Below are positions 8,739 through 17,428 of a stretch of DNA of 64,000 nucleotides, piece by piece. Every line of letters begins with the position of its first letter. Within the stretch, counting starts at the first letter, position 1. The DNA comes from Pseudonocardia asaccharolytica DSM 44247 = NBRC 16224 (GTDB taxonomy: Bacteria; Actinomycetota; Actinomycetes; Mycobacteriales; Pseudonocardiaceae), in the NCBI RefSeq assembly GCF_000423625.1, contig NZ_AUII01000019.1, positions 26,227 to 90,226 on the forward strand, read 5' to 3'. The position numbers and the translations under genes were made by a program. Below the pieces are notes generated by a model, which was not told the DNA's origin, did no database searches, and saw only the letters and a program-made list of their open reading frames with translations.

Positions 8739-9521
8739 TCAGTACATGACGGCACCGGCGCTGACGTTGAGGTCCTCGCCGGTGATGGCCGCCGCGGCGT
8801 CCGAGGCCAGGAACGCGCATGCGCGGGCCACCTCGTCGGCCTCGACCAACCGGCCCAGCGGCGACGACCCGGTGAACGCAGCCAGCGCCTCGTCCTCGCC
8901 GATCCCGCGGGCCGCCGCCTGCCTGCGGATCACCTCGTCGATCCGCGGCCCGGCAACCGCTCCCGGGCACACCGCGTTCACCCGGATCCCGTGCGGGCCC
9001 AGCTCGACGGCGAGGGTCCGGACCAGCCCGATCACGCCCAGCTTCGCCGCGGCATACGGCGTGCGCCCGTGCAGCGGACGCTTTCCGGTCATCGACGAGA
9101 TCGCGATCAGGCTTCCGGCCCGGCGCGCGATCAGGCCGGGGACGAACGCGCGGAAGGTGAGGAACACCCCGTCCAGGTCTGTGGCAAGGGTGGCGCGCCA
9201 CTCGTCCAGGGTGATCTCGTGCAGCGGTGCGGTCGGCCCGGCTGTCCCGGCGTTGGCGACGACGGTGTGCACCGGGCCGAGCGTCTCGTCGGCCCGCGTG
9301 AGCTGCTCCGCCATCGCGGCCACCGAGGCCTCCTCCTGAACGTCGCAGACCAGCGGCACCGCGGTACCGCCGGCCTTCTCGATCTCGGCCGCGGTATCAC
9401 CCAGCGCCGCCGGATCCCGAGCCGCGGCGGCCACGGCGAACCCGTCCGCGGCGAGCGCGACCGCGATCGCCCGCCCGATGCCCCGGTTCGCGCCGGTGAC
9501 GACGGCGATCCGCTGGCTCAT
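8739..9521 (-). CDS. Short-chain dehydrogenase/reductase
   Basis: 260 residues, classical SDR. The cofactor motif TGANRGIG is at residues 9-16, NAGT near residue 90, the catalytic Ser in AISSMTG and the YAAAK Tyr/Lys pair near 156-160. It would oxidise a hydroxyl or reduce a carbonyl using NAD(P)H. It lies between the molybdenum hydroxylase large subunit and the cyclase gene on the same strand, with 67 bp upstream (holding a 30-bp repeat) and 51 bp downstream. Likely the same catabolic pathway; substrate unknown. Confidence 0.88.
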   Translation of the reverse strand: MSQRIAVVTGANRGIGRAIAVALAADGFAVAAAARDPAALGDTAAEIEKAGGTAVPLVCDVQEEASVAAMAEQLTRADETLGPVHTVVANAGTAGPTAPLHEITLDEWRATLATDLDGVFLTFRAFVPGLIARRAGSLIAISSMTGKRPLHGRTPYAAAKLGVIGLVRTLAVELGPHGIRVNAVCPGAVAGPRIDEVIRRQAAARGIGEDEALAAFTGSSPLGRLVEADEVARACAFLASDAAAAITGEDLNVSAGAVMY

Positions 9522-9525
9522 GCCC

Positions 9526-9555
9526 GACTCGCTCGCGGAAACACCGCGACTCGCG
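9526..9555. repeat. 30-bp dispersed repeat, copy 1
   Basis: A 30-bp sequence containing AAACACCGCGACTCGCG, also found at 31937-31966 in the opposite orientation with 28 of 30 bases identical. It lies between the stop of the Mo hydroxylase large subunit and the SDR start, only 4 bp from the SDR ATG. A further CGGCGACTCGCGGGG follows at about 9566. Both copies are just downstream of minus-strand genes, so a termination or RNA-processing role is possible. Confidence 0.6.
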
Positions 9556-9588
9556 CTCGGGAGTACGGCGACTCGCGGGGCTTGCGGG

Positions 9589-12027
9589 TCACCGGGGGGT
9601 GCGCAGGGCGGCGCGGATGCGTTCCGGGGTCATGGGCAGCTCCGTCAGGCGGACGCCGAGCGGCGCGAGCGCGTCGTTGACCGCGGCGTTCACCGCGGCA
9701 GGTGCCATCATCCGGCCGCCCTCGCCGCCGCCCTTGATCCCGTGCGGGGTGTAGGGCGAGGGCGTCTCGACATGTCCGATGGCCAGCTCCGGCACCTCCA
9801 TCGCCGACGGGATGAGGTAGTCCATGTAGCTGGAGGAGAGCAGCTGCCCGTCGTCGTCGTAGACGTACTCCTCGTACAGCGCGGTCCCAATACCCTGCGC
9901 GACCCCGCCGAGGATGTGCCCGGCGAGCGAACGCGGATTCACCAGTGTCCCGCAGTCGTGCACGGCCGCATAGGCCAGGAACCGGACCGCTCCGCTCTCG
10001 ATGTCCACCTCGACCACCGGGATGTGGCAGGCATGCCCGACGAACGGATAGAAGACACCGAGGTCCTTGCGGTCCGCCGAGGGCATCGTCGTGTACGGGT
10101 GGTCGAAGACCTTCGACTCCTCCAGCCCGCTCTCGATATCCTCGGGAAAACCGTGCTTGAACAGGTGCAGCGCGATCGCGATATCGCCCAGCGACTTCCG
10201 CCGATCCGGCACGCCCCGCACCTGGTACCCGCCGTCGGCCCACTCGAGATCGTCCGGGTCGGCCTCCAGCAGATGTGCCGCGGCCCGCCGCGCCTTGGCC
10301 TTGATCTTCGCGGTGGCACCCTCGACGGCACCGGCGAGCATCACCGTGGTCCGCGAGCCACCGGGGCCGGTGGCCGGCAGACCGTTTCGGCTGCCCTGGT
10401 AGGCGACCGAGACGTCGTGCGGGTCGCAGTCGAACTCCTCGGCGACGAGCTGGGCCACCATCGTCTCGGGGCTGTTGCCCCAGAACGCGCAGGAGTACAG
10501 GGTCGCGGTGATCCCGCCGGTGGCGTCCACGGTGAGCGTCACGCTCTCCGGCATGCTCGTGACCGGCGCGCCCGGCTCGTCGAACCAGAACCAGAACTCG
10601 GTCGCCGAGAAGACGCTGCGCTCCGCGCAGGTGATCAGGCCGATCCCGATGTAGCGGCCCTCCTGCTCGCGCAGCCGCTTCTGCTCGGTGCGCCAGTGGT
10701 CGTAGCGGCCCAGCCGCAGCGTCTGGTCGAGCACGGCGTCGTAGTCGCCGGAGTCGTAGACGTTGCCGGTCGGGATGAAGTACGGGAAGTCCCGGATGAA
10801 GTTGCGCCGCCGGATCTCGACGGGGTCCATGCCCAGCTCCCGGGCGGCCTTGTCGACCATCTGCTCGAGCATCCAGTTGTTGACCTCCGAGCCGAAACCC
10901 CGGTACGCCCCCTGCTGGTTCTTGTTGGTCAGCGCCGCCCGTACCCGGTAGCGCACGCTGCCGATCGTGTACGGGCCGACGACCTGGGCCAGCGCGTTGC
11001 CGTGGTGACCGACGCCGAACTGGATGTAGGCGCCGTAGTCGTCGATCACGTCGATCGCGAGGCCGCGCAGCGTGCCGTCGCGCATCACCGCGAGCTCGAC
11101 GTCATAGACCCGGTCGGAGCCGTGATGATCGCAGTTGGCGATGTTGTCGACGCGGTCCTCGAGGAAGACGACCGGACGCCCCACCATCCGCGAGCACATC
11201 CCAGCGAGGACCAGAGGCTTGGTGACGAACAGCTTGGAGCCGAAGCTGCCGCCCGCGGGCACCTGCCGGACGTCGAGCCGGTTCGCCGGAATCCGCAGCG
11301 AGGCCGCCGCCATGAACAGGTAGCTGGTGAACGACAGCGAGTTGGTGTGCACGGTGAGCTGGCCGGAACCGTGGTCGAAGTCGGCGATCGCGCCGACGGT
11401 CTCCAGCGGCTGCCCGCCCGAACGGTGCCAGCGCAGCCGGTCCCGCACGACCAGGTCGGCCTCGGCGAAGTCGCGCTCGACGTCGCCGAAGTCGAAGCTG
11501 CGCTCGTAGGCGCAGTTCGTCCCCAGCGGCTCGTGGACGAGCGGCGCGCCCGGTTCCAGCGCCGCCTGCGGGTCGACGATCGGGGGCAGCGACTCGTACT
11601 CCACCTGGATCAGTTCGAGCGCGTCCTCGGCGAGGTAGCGGCTGTCCGCGACGACGACAGCGACTCCCTCGCCGACATAGCGCACCGTGTCCACCGCGAG
11701 GCAGCGCCAGACGTGGTTGGCCGGGTCGGGGCCGAAGTCGGGCAGCGGGTCGGTGAGCTCGGCGGCCTGTGCCCCGGTGATCACCGCGTGCACGCCGTCG
11801 AGCGCGGCCGCCGCCGCGGTGTCGATCGAGACGATCCGCGCGTGCGGATGCGGGCTGCGCAGCACGGCGGCGTGCAGCATGCCCGGGGTGACCAGATCGG
11901 CGAGATAGCCGCCGCGGCCGCGCAGGAACTTGGGGTCCTCGACGCGGCGGACGGACTGGCCTACCCACCTCCGATCGCGCTTGTGCGTGCGTGCCGGGGG
12001 TGGCGCGGGGCGGTCGATCGTGGTCAT
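9589..12027 (-). CDS. Molybdenum hydroxylase large (Mo-cofactor) subunit, xanthine dehydrogenase/CoxL superfamily
   Basis: 812 residues. It starts with an Ald_Xan_dh_C domain (SVRRVEDPKFLRGRGGYLAD) and has the molybdopterin-binding GGSFGSK at 259-265, AYRGFGS at 374-380, and near the C-terminus KGGGEGG holding the catalytic Glu. True form I CO dehydrogenases carry AYXCSFR at the active-site loop and form II carry AYRGAGR. This protein has neither exactly, so it should oxidise an organic substrate (aldehyde or N-heterocycle) rather than CO. The ATG overlaps the stop of the 2Fe-2S subunit gene (ATGA). Confidence 0.9.
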   Translation of the reverse strand: MTTIDRPAPPPARTHKRDRRWVGQSVRRVEDPKFLRGRGGYLADLVTPGMLHAAVLRSPHPHARIVSIDTAAAAALDGVHAVITGAQAAELTDPLPDFGPDPANHVWRCLAVDTVRYVGEGVAVVVADSRYLAEDALELIQVEYESLPPIVDPQAALEPGAPLVHEPLGTNCAYERSFDFGDVERDFAEADLVVRDRLRWHRSGGQPLETVGAIADFDHGSGQLTVHTNSLSFTSYLFMAAASLRIPANRLDVRQVPAGGSFGSKLFVTKPLVLAGMCSRMVGRPVVFLEDRVDNIANCDHHGSDRVYDVELAVMRDGTLRGLAIDVIDDYGAYIQFGVGHHGNALAQVVGPYTIGSVRYRVRAALTNKNQQGAYRGFGSEVNNWMLEQMVDKAARELGMDPVEIRRRNFIRDFPYFIPTGNVYDSGDYDAVLDQTLRLGRYDHWRTEQKRLREQEGRYIGIGLITCAERSVFSATEFWFWFDEPGAPVTSMPESVTLTVDATGGITATLYSCAFWGNSPETMVAQLVAEEFDCDPHDVSVAYQGSRNGLPATGPGGSRTTVMLAGAVEGATAKIKAKARRAAAHLLEADPDDLEWADGGYQVRGVPDRRKSLGDIAIALHLFKHGFPEDIESGLEESKVFDHPYTTMPSADRKDLGVFYPFVGHACHIPVVEVDIESGAVRFLAYAAVHDCGTLVNPRSLAGHILGGVAQGIGTALYEEYVYDDDGQLLSSSYMDYLIPSAMEVPELAIGHVETPSPYTPHGIKGGGEGGRMMAPAAVNAAVNDALAPLGVRLTELPMTPERIRAALRTPR

Positions 12028-12536
12028 GACCTCACCTCGACATCGTGCGTGGCGTTCTGTCCGGTGCGCATCCGGGCCGCCGCGGCCAGTACGGCCTCGA
12101 CGATGTACTGGTATCCGGTGCAGCGGCACAGGTTGCTGGCGATGCCCTCGCGGACCTGCGCGGATGTCGGATCCGGGTTGTGCGCGAGGATCTCGCAGGC
12201 CCGCATGAGCATCCCCGGGGTGCAGTAGCCGCATTGCAGGCCCTGTTTGGCCCAGAACTCGTCCTGCAGCGGGTGCAGCGTCGGGCCATCGGCGAGGCTC
12301 TCGACGGTCCTGATCTCGGCGCCGTCGGCCTGCACCGCGAACGTGATGCAGGAGCGGATGCTCGCACCGTCCCGCAGCACCGTGCAGGTGCCACAGACGC
12401 CGTGCTCGCAGCCGATGTGGACCTCCTTGAGACTCAACTCGTCGCGCAGGAGATCGACGAGCAGCATCCGCGGCTCCACCTCGGCGATGTGCCTGCGGCC
12501 GTTCACCGTCAGGGTGATCGTGTGCTTCTCGGCCAT
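12024..12536 (-). CDS. Molybdenum hydroxylase small subunit (two 2Fe-2S clusters)
   Basis: 170 residues. The plant-type ferredoxin cluster ligands are in GCEHGVCGTC...C and the second cluster in CGYCTPGM...CRCTGY, the standard arrangement for this family. It carries electrons from the molybdenum centre to FAD. The ATG at 12536 is preferred because AGAGGTGA is about 6 bp upstream; a GTG at 12545 overlapping the FAD subunit stop is possible. It is coupled by overlap to the large subunit and lies 5 bp after the FAD subunit. Confidence 0.93.
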   Translation of the reverse strand: MAEKHTITLTVNGRRHIAEVEPRMLLVDLLRDELSLKEVHIGCEHGVCGTCTVLRDGASIRSCITFAVQADGAEIRTVESLADGPTLHPLQDEFWAKQGLQCGYCTPGMLMRACEILAHNPDPTSAQVREGIASNLCRCTGYQYIVEAVLAAAARMRTGQNATHDVEVRS

Positions 12537-12541
12537 GGGAC

Positions 12542-13411
12542 TCACCTCTGGTCCTGGGCGCGGTGCAGGGCGAGCGTCACGGCGCGGCGCACGTGGCTGC
12601 GGGCCAGCTCGATCCGGGTCTGCGCGCTCGCATGCAGGTCCCCGGCGGGCCGGACGCCGGAGACCGCGGCATCGGCCGCCGCGGCGATCGTGGCGTCGTC
12701 CGGGACGGCGCCGGTGAGGACGTCCTCGGCGGCGGTGGCGCGGATGGCCGTCGGGGCGACCCCGGTGAGCGCAAGTGCCGCTCGGCTGATCCGGTCGCCG
12801 TCGAGCTCGACCAGCGCGGCGACCGCGACGATCGCGAAGTTGCCGTGGGTACGGGCGAACTCGACGAACGCGTACCCGCCCGCGCGCCGCGGCAGCCGGA
12901 TCTCGGTGAGGATCTCGTCGGCGGCCAGTGCCGTGCTGAACGGCCCGCGCAGGAACTCCGCCGCCGGGATCGTGCGGGTCCCGCCTGGTCCGGCGGCGAC
13001 GAGGTCGGCGTCGAGCGCGAGTGCGACGGCGGGCAGCTCGGCGGCGGGGTCGGCGTGCGCCAGGCTGCCGCCGATGGTGCCGCTGTTGCGGATCGGGGTG
13101 TGCCCGACCAGCCCGGTCGCCTCGGCCAGCAGCGGTGCGGCAATCGCCACCTCGGGGGCCTGCTCGATCTGCGACTGCCGGGTCATCGCCCCGATCACCA
13201 GGACGTCGCCGTCGAGCCGGATGCCCGACAGCTCCGCGACGTTGCGCAGATCGATGAGGTGGCTCGGCTCGGCGAGCCGGAAGTTCATCAGCGGGATCAG
13301 GCTCTGGCCCCCGGCGAGCACCCGGGGCTCGGCGTCGGCGTGCTCGGCGAGCAGCCCGACGGCCTCGGCGATCGTGGGCGGCGCGGCGTAGGAGAAGGGT
13401 GGCGGTTTCAC
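12542..13411 (-). CDS. Molybdenum hydroxylase medium (FAD-binding) subunit
   Basis: 289 residues. FAD-binding motifs AGGQSLIPLM (about residue 33) and TIGGSLAHADPAAE (about 110) are those of CoxM/NdhF-type subunits; the C-terminal CO_dehydrogenase flavoprotein domain is complete. It accepts electrons from the 2Fe-2S subunit. The GTG start at 13411 has GGAGGC upstream. It is the first gene of the FAD-FeS-Mo-SDR-cyclase minus-strand run. The frame stays open far upstream into the neighbouring regulator, but that extension is only a shadow. Confidence 0.9.
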   Translation of the reverse strand: MKPPPFSYAAPPTIAEAVGLLAEHADAEPRVLAGGQSLIPLMNFRLAEPSHLIDLRNVAELSGIRLDGDVLVIGAMTRQSQIEQAPEVAIAAPLLAEATGLVGHTPIRNSGTIGGSLAHADPAAELPAVALALDADLVAAGPGGTRTIPAAEFLRGPFSTALAADEILTEIRLPRRAGGYAFVEFARTHGNFAIVAVAALVELDGDRISRAALALTGVAPTAIRATAAEDVLTGAVPDDATIAAAADAAVSGVRPAGDLHASAQTRIELARSHVRRAVTLALHRAQDQR

Positions 13412-13590
13412 AGCGGCCTCCGCGACGAGGTGTGCTGGACGGCGCGCGCCGGGTTGCGGCCTGCGGCACGCGCCTCTCTCGATGTTGCTGGCCCGCGTCG
13501 GGATGGACCATGTGTGCCGGCCCAGGAAAACCGGCGTGCCGCTGGGGCCGGGCACAAGCCGGCGCGGCGGCCGGGGGTAGCCCCGCTGCG

Positions 13591-15462
13591 CTAAGCGTCC
13601 GCCCGGACGATGTCGCGGATCGTCAACGCGAGCTGCAGCTCCAGCCGCACCCCGATATCGCGCAGGTTGCGCCCGGTGAGCTGCTCGATGCGGCCGAGGC
13701 GGTAACCGACGGTGTTGGGATGCACGACCAGCGCCCTCGCGGCCGTCGTCGTCGAGCACCCGGTGGCGAGCCAGATCCGCAGGGTGGCGAGCAGGTCGCC
13801 GCCGCGCTGCGCCTCGTACACCACCACCGGACGCAGCAGCCCGCGGGCGAACCGGCGCAGCGCATCCGGGGTTCCGGTCTCCAGCAGCAGCGCGGACAGC
13901 CCGAGCTCGCGGACGTCCACCAGCCCGCCGGGGCGACTCGCCCGGCGCAGCGCCATCGCCCCGCGCGCCACCCGGAACGCGGCGGCGTAGTCGGAAACGG
14001 CATGGGCGACCGGCCCGGCCACCAGGGTCGGGGTGGCGTCCGATCCGACCGCCCGTTCGATATGCACCAGGATCCGGCGCAGCGCCTCGCCCGGATCCGG
14101 CTCGGCGGGCAGCAGCACCACCTGCAGCCCGTCGTAGGGTCCGGCCAGCGGGCAGGGACCCGGTTCGGCCGCGGACCTGGCCAGCTCCGGCAGCCGTACC
14201 GCCGGCGGGACCGGGCCGTCCACCGCCAGCACCGCGACGAGGTGCGGGTGGCTCAGATCGTGCCCGAGCGCCGCCGCCCGGTCGAGGACGACCTGCGGAC
14301 GCAGGGGGCCGTCGACGCGCAGCAGGTCCGCGAGCAGGTCGCCGGACAGCCGCCCGTGCACGTCGACCAGATGCCGCTGCTGCAGCAGCTCCAACGCAAC
14401 GACCAGTGCGAACCGCTCCACGACCCGCAGTTGGACGGGCTCCGGCGCCGCGGGTGGCGCGGTGACCCACAGCCGTCCCACCAGCTCCCCGCCCAGCACC
14501 ACCGGCGCCGCCCACGCGATCTCCCCCGCAACGACGCCCGGAGCCCCGGGCAGCACCGGACCGCCGGCCGGCACGATGGGGACTTCGGCGACCTCGTAGC
14601 GCCGGTCCATGGCGGACTCCTGGGCCGCCAGCGCCTTGCGGGCCGGGGCGCGCCGCCGGGCCGCGGCGTCCGGCGGCGGCCGATATCCCTGATCGGGAGC
14701 GCTGACGAGCACCCGACCCTCGGCGTCCTCGACCGTGACCGATGCGCCGAGGGTCTCGGCGAGTGCCGAGACCAACCCGGCGAGACCGACCTCGGCGAGC
14801 ACCAGCTGCATCAGCCGATGGTGTTGCTGTTCGGCCCACTCCAGGACGGCCCGCCCGCGGCGCAGCTCCGCGTTGGCCCGCGACAGCTCGCCGATCACGT
14901 CCTGCTGGGCGGTCCGCAGCCGCGCGGTCTCCAGCGCCAGTGCCGCCTGCCCGGCGAGCAGCTCGATCAGCTCCAGCTCGGGGCCGGCGAACTCTCGGGC
15001 GGCCACCGAATAGGCGACGATCACCCCGGCCAGGTCGTCCACGGCGCGCAGCGGCACACTCACCAGCGCGTGGTAGCCCTGCGCGGGAGCGAGCTGCCGC
15101 AACAGGCCGTAGCGCCACGCGGAACGCACGTCGGGGACGACGATGGTGCGACCCTCGCGGAACGCCCGGGCCGCGGGCGTGTCCAGCTGCGGACCGGGCG
15201 GGTGGATGAGCAGGGCGTCACCGTCGCTGACCAGCGCGACGTAGCCGGGGCTGAGCCCGCACCATCCGGCCACCCGTAGGTGCTCGCGCGCCGGGTCGGC
15301 GAGCATCACCGCGCAGGACTCGAAACCGATCAACCGGCAGGCCTGCCGCGCGACCCGGGTGAGCACCGCCTCGAGCGGCTCGGCGGCGTTGACGGCGCGG
15401 GCGATCTCGCTGACCGCGGACATCCACGACCGCAGCGAGGCCGGAACCTCCGACACGCTCAC
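13591..15462 (-). CDS. GAF-domain PucR/CdaR-type transcriptional regulator
   Basis: About 623 residues from a GTG at 15462 (GCGAGGG upstream); an ATG at 15498 is an alternative. An N-terminal GAF domain spans about residues 20-180 (ESCAVMLADPAREHLRVAG...), followed by a second sensory region, and a PucR helix-turn-helix lies at the C-terminus (CSTTTAARALVVHPNTVGYRLGRIEQ). It is likely the activator of the molybdenum hydroxylase operon, which begins 180 bp downstream on the same strand. Small-molecule sensing by GAF is a family property; the ligand is unknown. Confidence 0.85.
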   Translation of the reverse strand: MSVSEVPASLRSWMSAVSEIARAVNAAEPLEAVLTRVARQACRLIGFESCAVMLADPAREHLRVAGWCGLSPGYVALVSDGDALLIHPPGPQLDTPAARAFREGRTIVVPDVRSAWRYGLLRQLAPAQGYHALVSVPLRAVDDLAGVIVAYSVAAREFAGPELELIELLAGQAALALETARLRTAQQDVIGELSRANAELRRGRAVLEWAEQQHHRLMQLVLAEVGLAGLVSALAETLGASVTVEDAEGRVLVSAPDQGYRPPPDAAARRRAPARKALAAQESAMDRRYEVAEVPIVPAGGPVLPGAPGVVAGEIAWAAPVVLGGELVGRLWVTAPPAAPEPVQLRVVERFALVVALELLQQRHLVDVHGRLSGDLLADLLRVDGPLRPQVVLDRAAALGHDLSHPHLVAVLAVDGPVPPAVRLPELARSAAEPGPCPLAGPYDGLQVVLLPAEPDPGEALRRILVHIERAVGSDATPTLVAGPVAHAVSDYAAAFRVARGAMALRRASRPGGLVDVRELGLSALLLETGTPDALRRFARGLLRPVVVYEAQRGGDLLATLRIWLATGCSTTTAARALVVHPNTVGYRLGRIEQLTGRNLRDIGVRLELQLALTIRDIVRADA

Positions 15463-15540
15463 ACTGTGCACCCTCGCCGCCGCACCCCCCGCTGGCAAGG
15501 GCGCTCGCTGTCCCGGGCACGGAACCGGCGCCGGCCCGGG

Positions 15541-16647
15541 TCAGCTCACGGCGGAGCGGCGCGGGATCGACGGCTGTTCACCGGCCCGCGAGCCCGGACG
15601 CACCACCACGGTGCGCACCAGGTGCACGATCATGGCCAGGAAAGCCGCGGCCCAGGCGGCGAGCGCCACCCACGTCTCGTGCTGCCCGATCGCCTGCACG
15701 ATCGGCAGCAGATCGGCCTGGCCGATGTCGTATCCGGCGACGCCGTACATGCCGAGCGGGAACACGATGCTCCACAGCGCCGAGTCGTACCGCAGCGGGA
15801 CCCGGTGGGTGATGTGGCGCCACCAGCCGGCCGCGACGAGCGGCGGGATCAGCCAGGTACCGACCGACCAGAACACCACCGACAACCCGGCGACGAGACC
15901 GCGGGTCACCTCGACCGCAGGGGTGTCGAGCATCTGCACGATCTGGGACCCGGACAGCACGGTGATCGCGGTCGCCCCCATCGCCACCCAGTAGGGCGGG
16001 GTGAGGTCGCTGGGGCCCACCGGGTACAGCATCAGCCGGGCCGCGACGAAGACGCCCGCGGCCCCGTACAGGAAGATGCCGACCGACCAGGACCCGAAGG
16101 CCAGCAGCGCGAGTTCCCGGGTCCCGAAGCCGACGATCGGCTGCAGCGCCGCGGCCAGTACCGCGACGGACTGGCTGGCCACGACCCAGACGAACCAGGT
16201 GCCGTTCGCGCCGGCCACCACCGGTCGTTTCGTGCGGGAGAGCACGGCGGTCCACGGCACCACGTACCCGAGCACCAGCCACGCCAGCCCGCCGCAGGCC
16301 AGCAGCCCCAGCGCGACCCCGTGATGACCGTCGGCCAGCAGCCGGGCACCCAGCACGTCGGTCCCGGCCACGAAGGTGAAGAACCCGAATCCCCGGCGGG
16401 GGTCGGAGAAATCGGCCAGCACGTTCGCCCGGAACGCGATCCACCGCCAGCAGCTCAGCACGACCAGGACCGCGTAGCACGCCACGGCGAGCCACATCAG
16501 GATCGCCGACAGCGTGCCGAGGCCGAGGTTCCCGACCCCGACCGACACGATGCCGGTGGCCATGACCAGCGCGAAGTAGCCGGGATCCAGGGTCGCCACC
16601 GCGGCCCGCAGCGCGGCCCACCGGCCACGGCCATCGTCAACGCTCAC
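15541..16647 (-). CDS. TDT-family membrane transporter (tellurite resistance/C4-dicarboxylate type)
   Basis: 368 residues with about ten hydrophobic helices, starting LDPGYFALVMATGIVSVG, the hallmark first helix of the TehA/MaeE/SLAC1 family. Members move small anions such as dicarboxylates, sulfite, nitrite or chloride. The GTG start at 16647 overlaps the end of the upstream kinase gene by 11 bp, so the two are one transcript. The substrate cannot be read from sequence; the tellurite label is historical. Confidence 0.85.
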   Translation of the reverse strand: MSVDDGRGRWAALRAAVATLDPGYFALVMATGIVSVGVGNLGLGTLSAILMWLAVACYAVLVVLSCWRWIAFRANVLADFSDPRRGFGFFTFVAGTDVLGARLLADGHHGVALGLLACGGLAWLVLGYVVPWTAVLSRTKRPVVAGANGTWFVWVVASQSVAVLAAALQPIVGFGTRELALLAFGSWSVGIFLYGAAGVFVAARLMLYPVGPSDLTPPYWVAMGATAITVLSGSQIVQMLDTPAVEVTRGLVAGLSVVFWSVGTWLIPPLVAAGWWRHITHRVPLRYDSALWSIVFPLGMYGVAGYDIGQADLLPIVQAIGQHETWVALAAWAAAFLAMIVHLVRTVVVRPGSRAGEQPSIPRRSAVS

Positions 16648-17350
16648 CGCGGCACCCTCCGTCGATCTCCTCCAGCACCGCGCTGGGCACCACGAGATCG
16701 GCGCGCCGAGCGGTGCCCGCCACCAGCATCGCGTTGGGACCGTCGACGTCACGCACCCAGCGCCGGGCAAAACCGGGTTCCTTGCCGAACGCCACATGCC
16801 GGGCAACGAGCCGCGCGAGCCGGACGTCCTCGCGCAGAGCGCAGAACCACACCTCGTCGAGCACCGCGGCCACCGGGCGCCACACCTCGTCGTCGACGAG
16901 CAGGTAGTTGCCCTCGGTGAGGACGAGCCGCGCCGCCCGCGGCACCACGATCGCCCCGGCCAGCGGCTGTTCCAGGGTCCGCTCGAACGCGGGCGCGTAG
17001 ACGACCGCCTCGTCGTCGGCCCGCAACCGGCGCAGCAGCGCGCGGTACCCGCCGGCGTCGAAGGTCTCCGGGGCACCCTTGCGGTCGCGCAGACCGAGCC
17101 GTTCCAGGGCGACGTCGGCGAGATGGAACCCGTCCATCGGCACGGGGGCGACCCACTCCCCCGCCGCCAGCCCGGCGGGCGGGGCCGGCTCCAAGGCCGC
17201 GCAGAGCCGTTCGACCAGCGTGGACTTGCCCGCGCCCGGGCTGCCGGTGATGCCGAGCAGCACCCGTCGGCGGCCGTCGCCGACGAGGGCGCGGGCGCGC
17301 TCGCACAGGCCGGCGAGCGTCGGTGTGGATGTCGGTGGGGATGCGGTCAC
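16637..17350 (-). CDS. P-loop nucleoside/nucleotide kinase family protein
   Basis: 237 residues. The Walker A motif GSPGAGKST is at about residues 36-44, followed by PVPMDGFHLAD (substrate-site Asp/His), FDAGGYRALL and LTEGNYLLVDD. This pattern belongs to the uridine kinase/pantothenate kinase-like group often labelled nucleoside/nucleotide kinase or fructose-transport kinase. It phosphorylates a small hydroxylated metabolite using ATP; which one is unknown. GTG start; it overlaps the transporter gene downstream by 11 bp. Confidence 0.82.
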   Translation of the reverse strand: MTASPPTSTPTLAGLCERARALVGDGRRRVLLGITGSPGAGKSTLVERLCAALEPAPPAGLAAGEWVAPVPMDGFHLADVALERLGLRDRKGAPETFDAGGYRALLRRLRADDEAVVYAPAFERTLEQPLAGAIVVPRAARLVLTEGNYLLVDDEVWRPVAAVLDEVWFCALREDVRLARLVARHVAFGKEPGFARRWVRDVDGPNAMLVAGTARRADLVVPSAVLEEIDGGCRGER

Positions 17351-17428
17351 TATGGCTCGGCACTGTAGACGGCCCGCGACGCCGTGGTCGGCGATGCCAG
17401 GGGTTCCGCGAGGGCATAACCTCGGTGG

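Noticed and set aside
9589..12027. Aerobic CO dehydrogenase large subunit
   Set aside because: The active-site loop is AYRGFG, not the AYXCSFR of true CoxL, and the neighbours are an SDR and a cyclase-type hydrolase.
12542..15118. Apparent 858-residue fusion of the FAD subunit with an N-terminal Arg/Ala-rich region
   Set aside because: The upstream part is a shadow of the PucR-type regulator gene. The GTG at 13411 with a GGAGGC site gives a normal-length FAD subunit.
15541..16647. Specific tellurite resistance gene
   Set aside because: The family label is historical; members move many anions and nothing else here points to tellurite.
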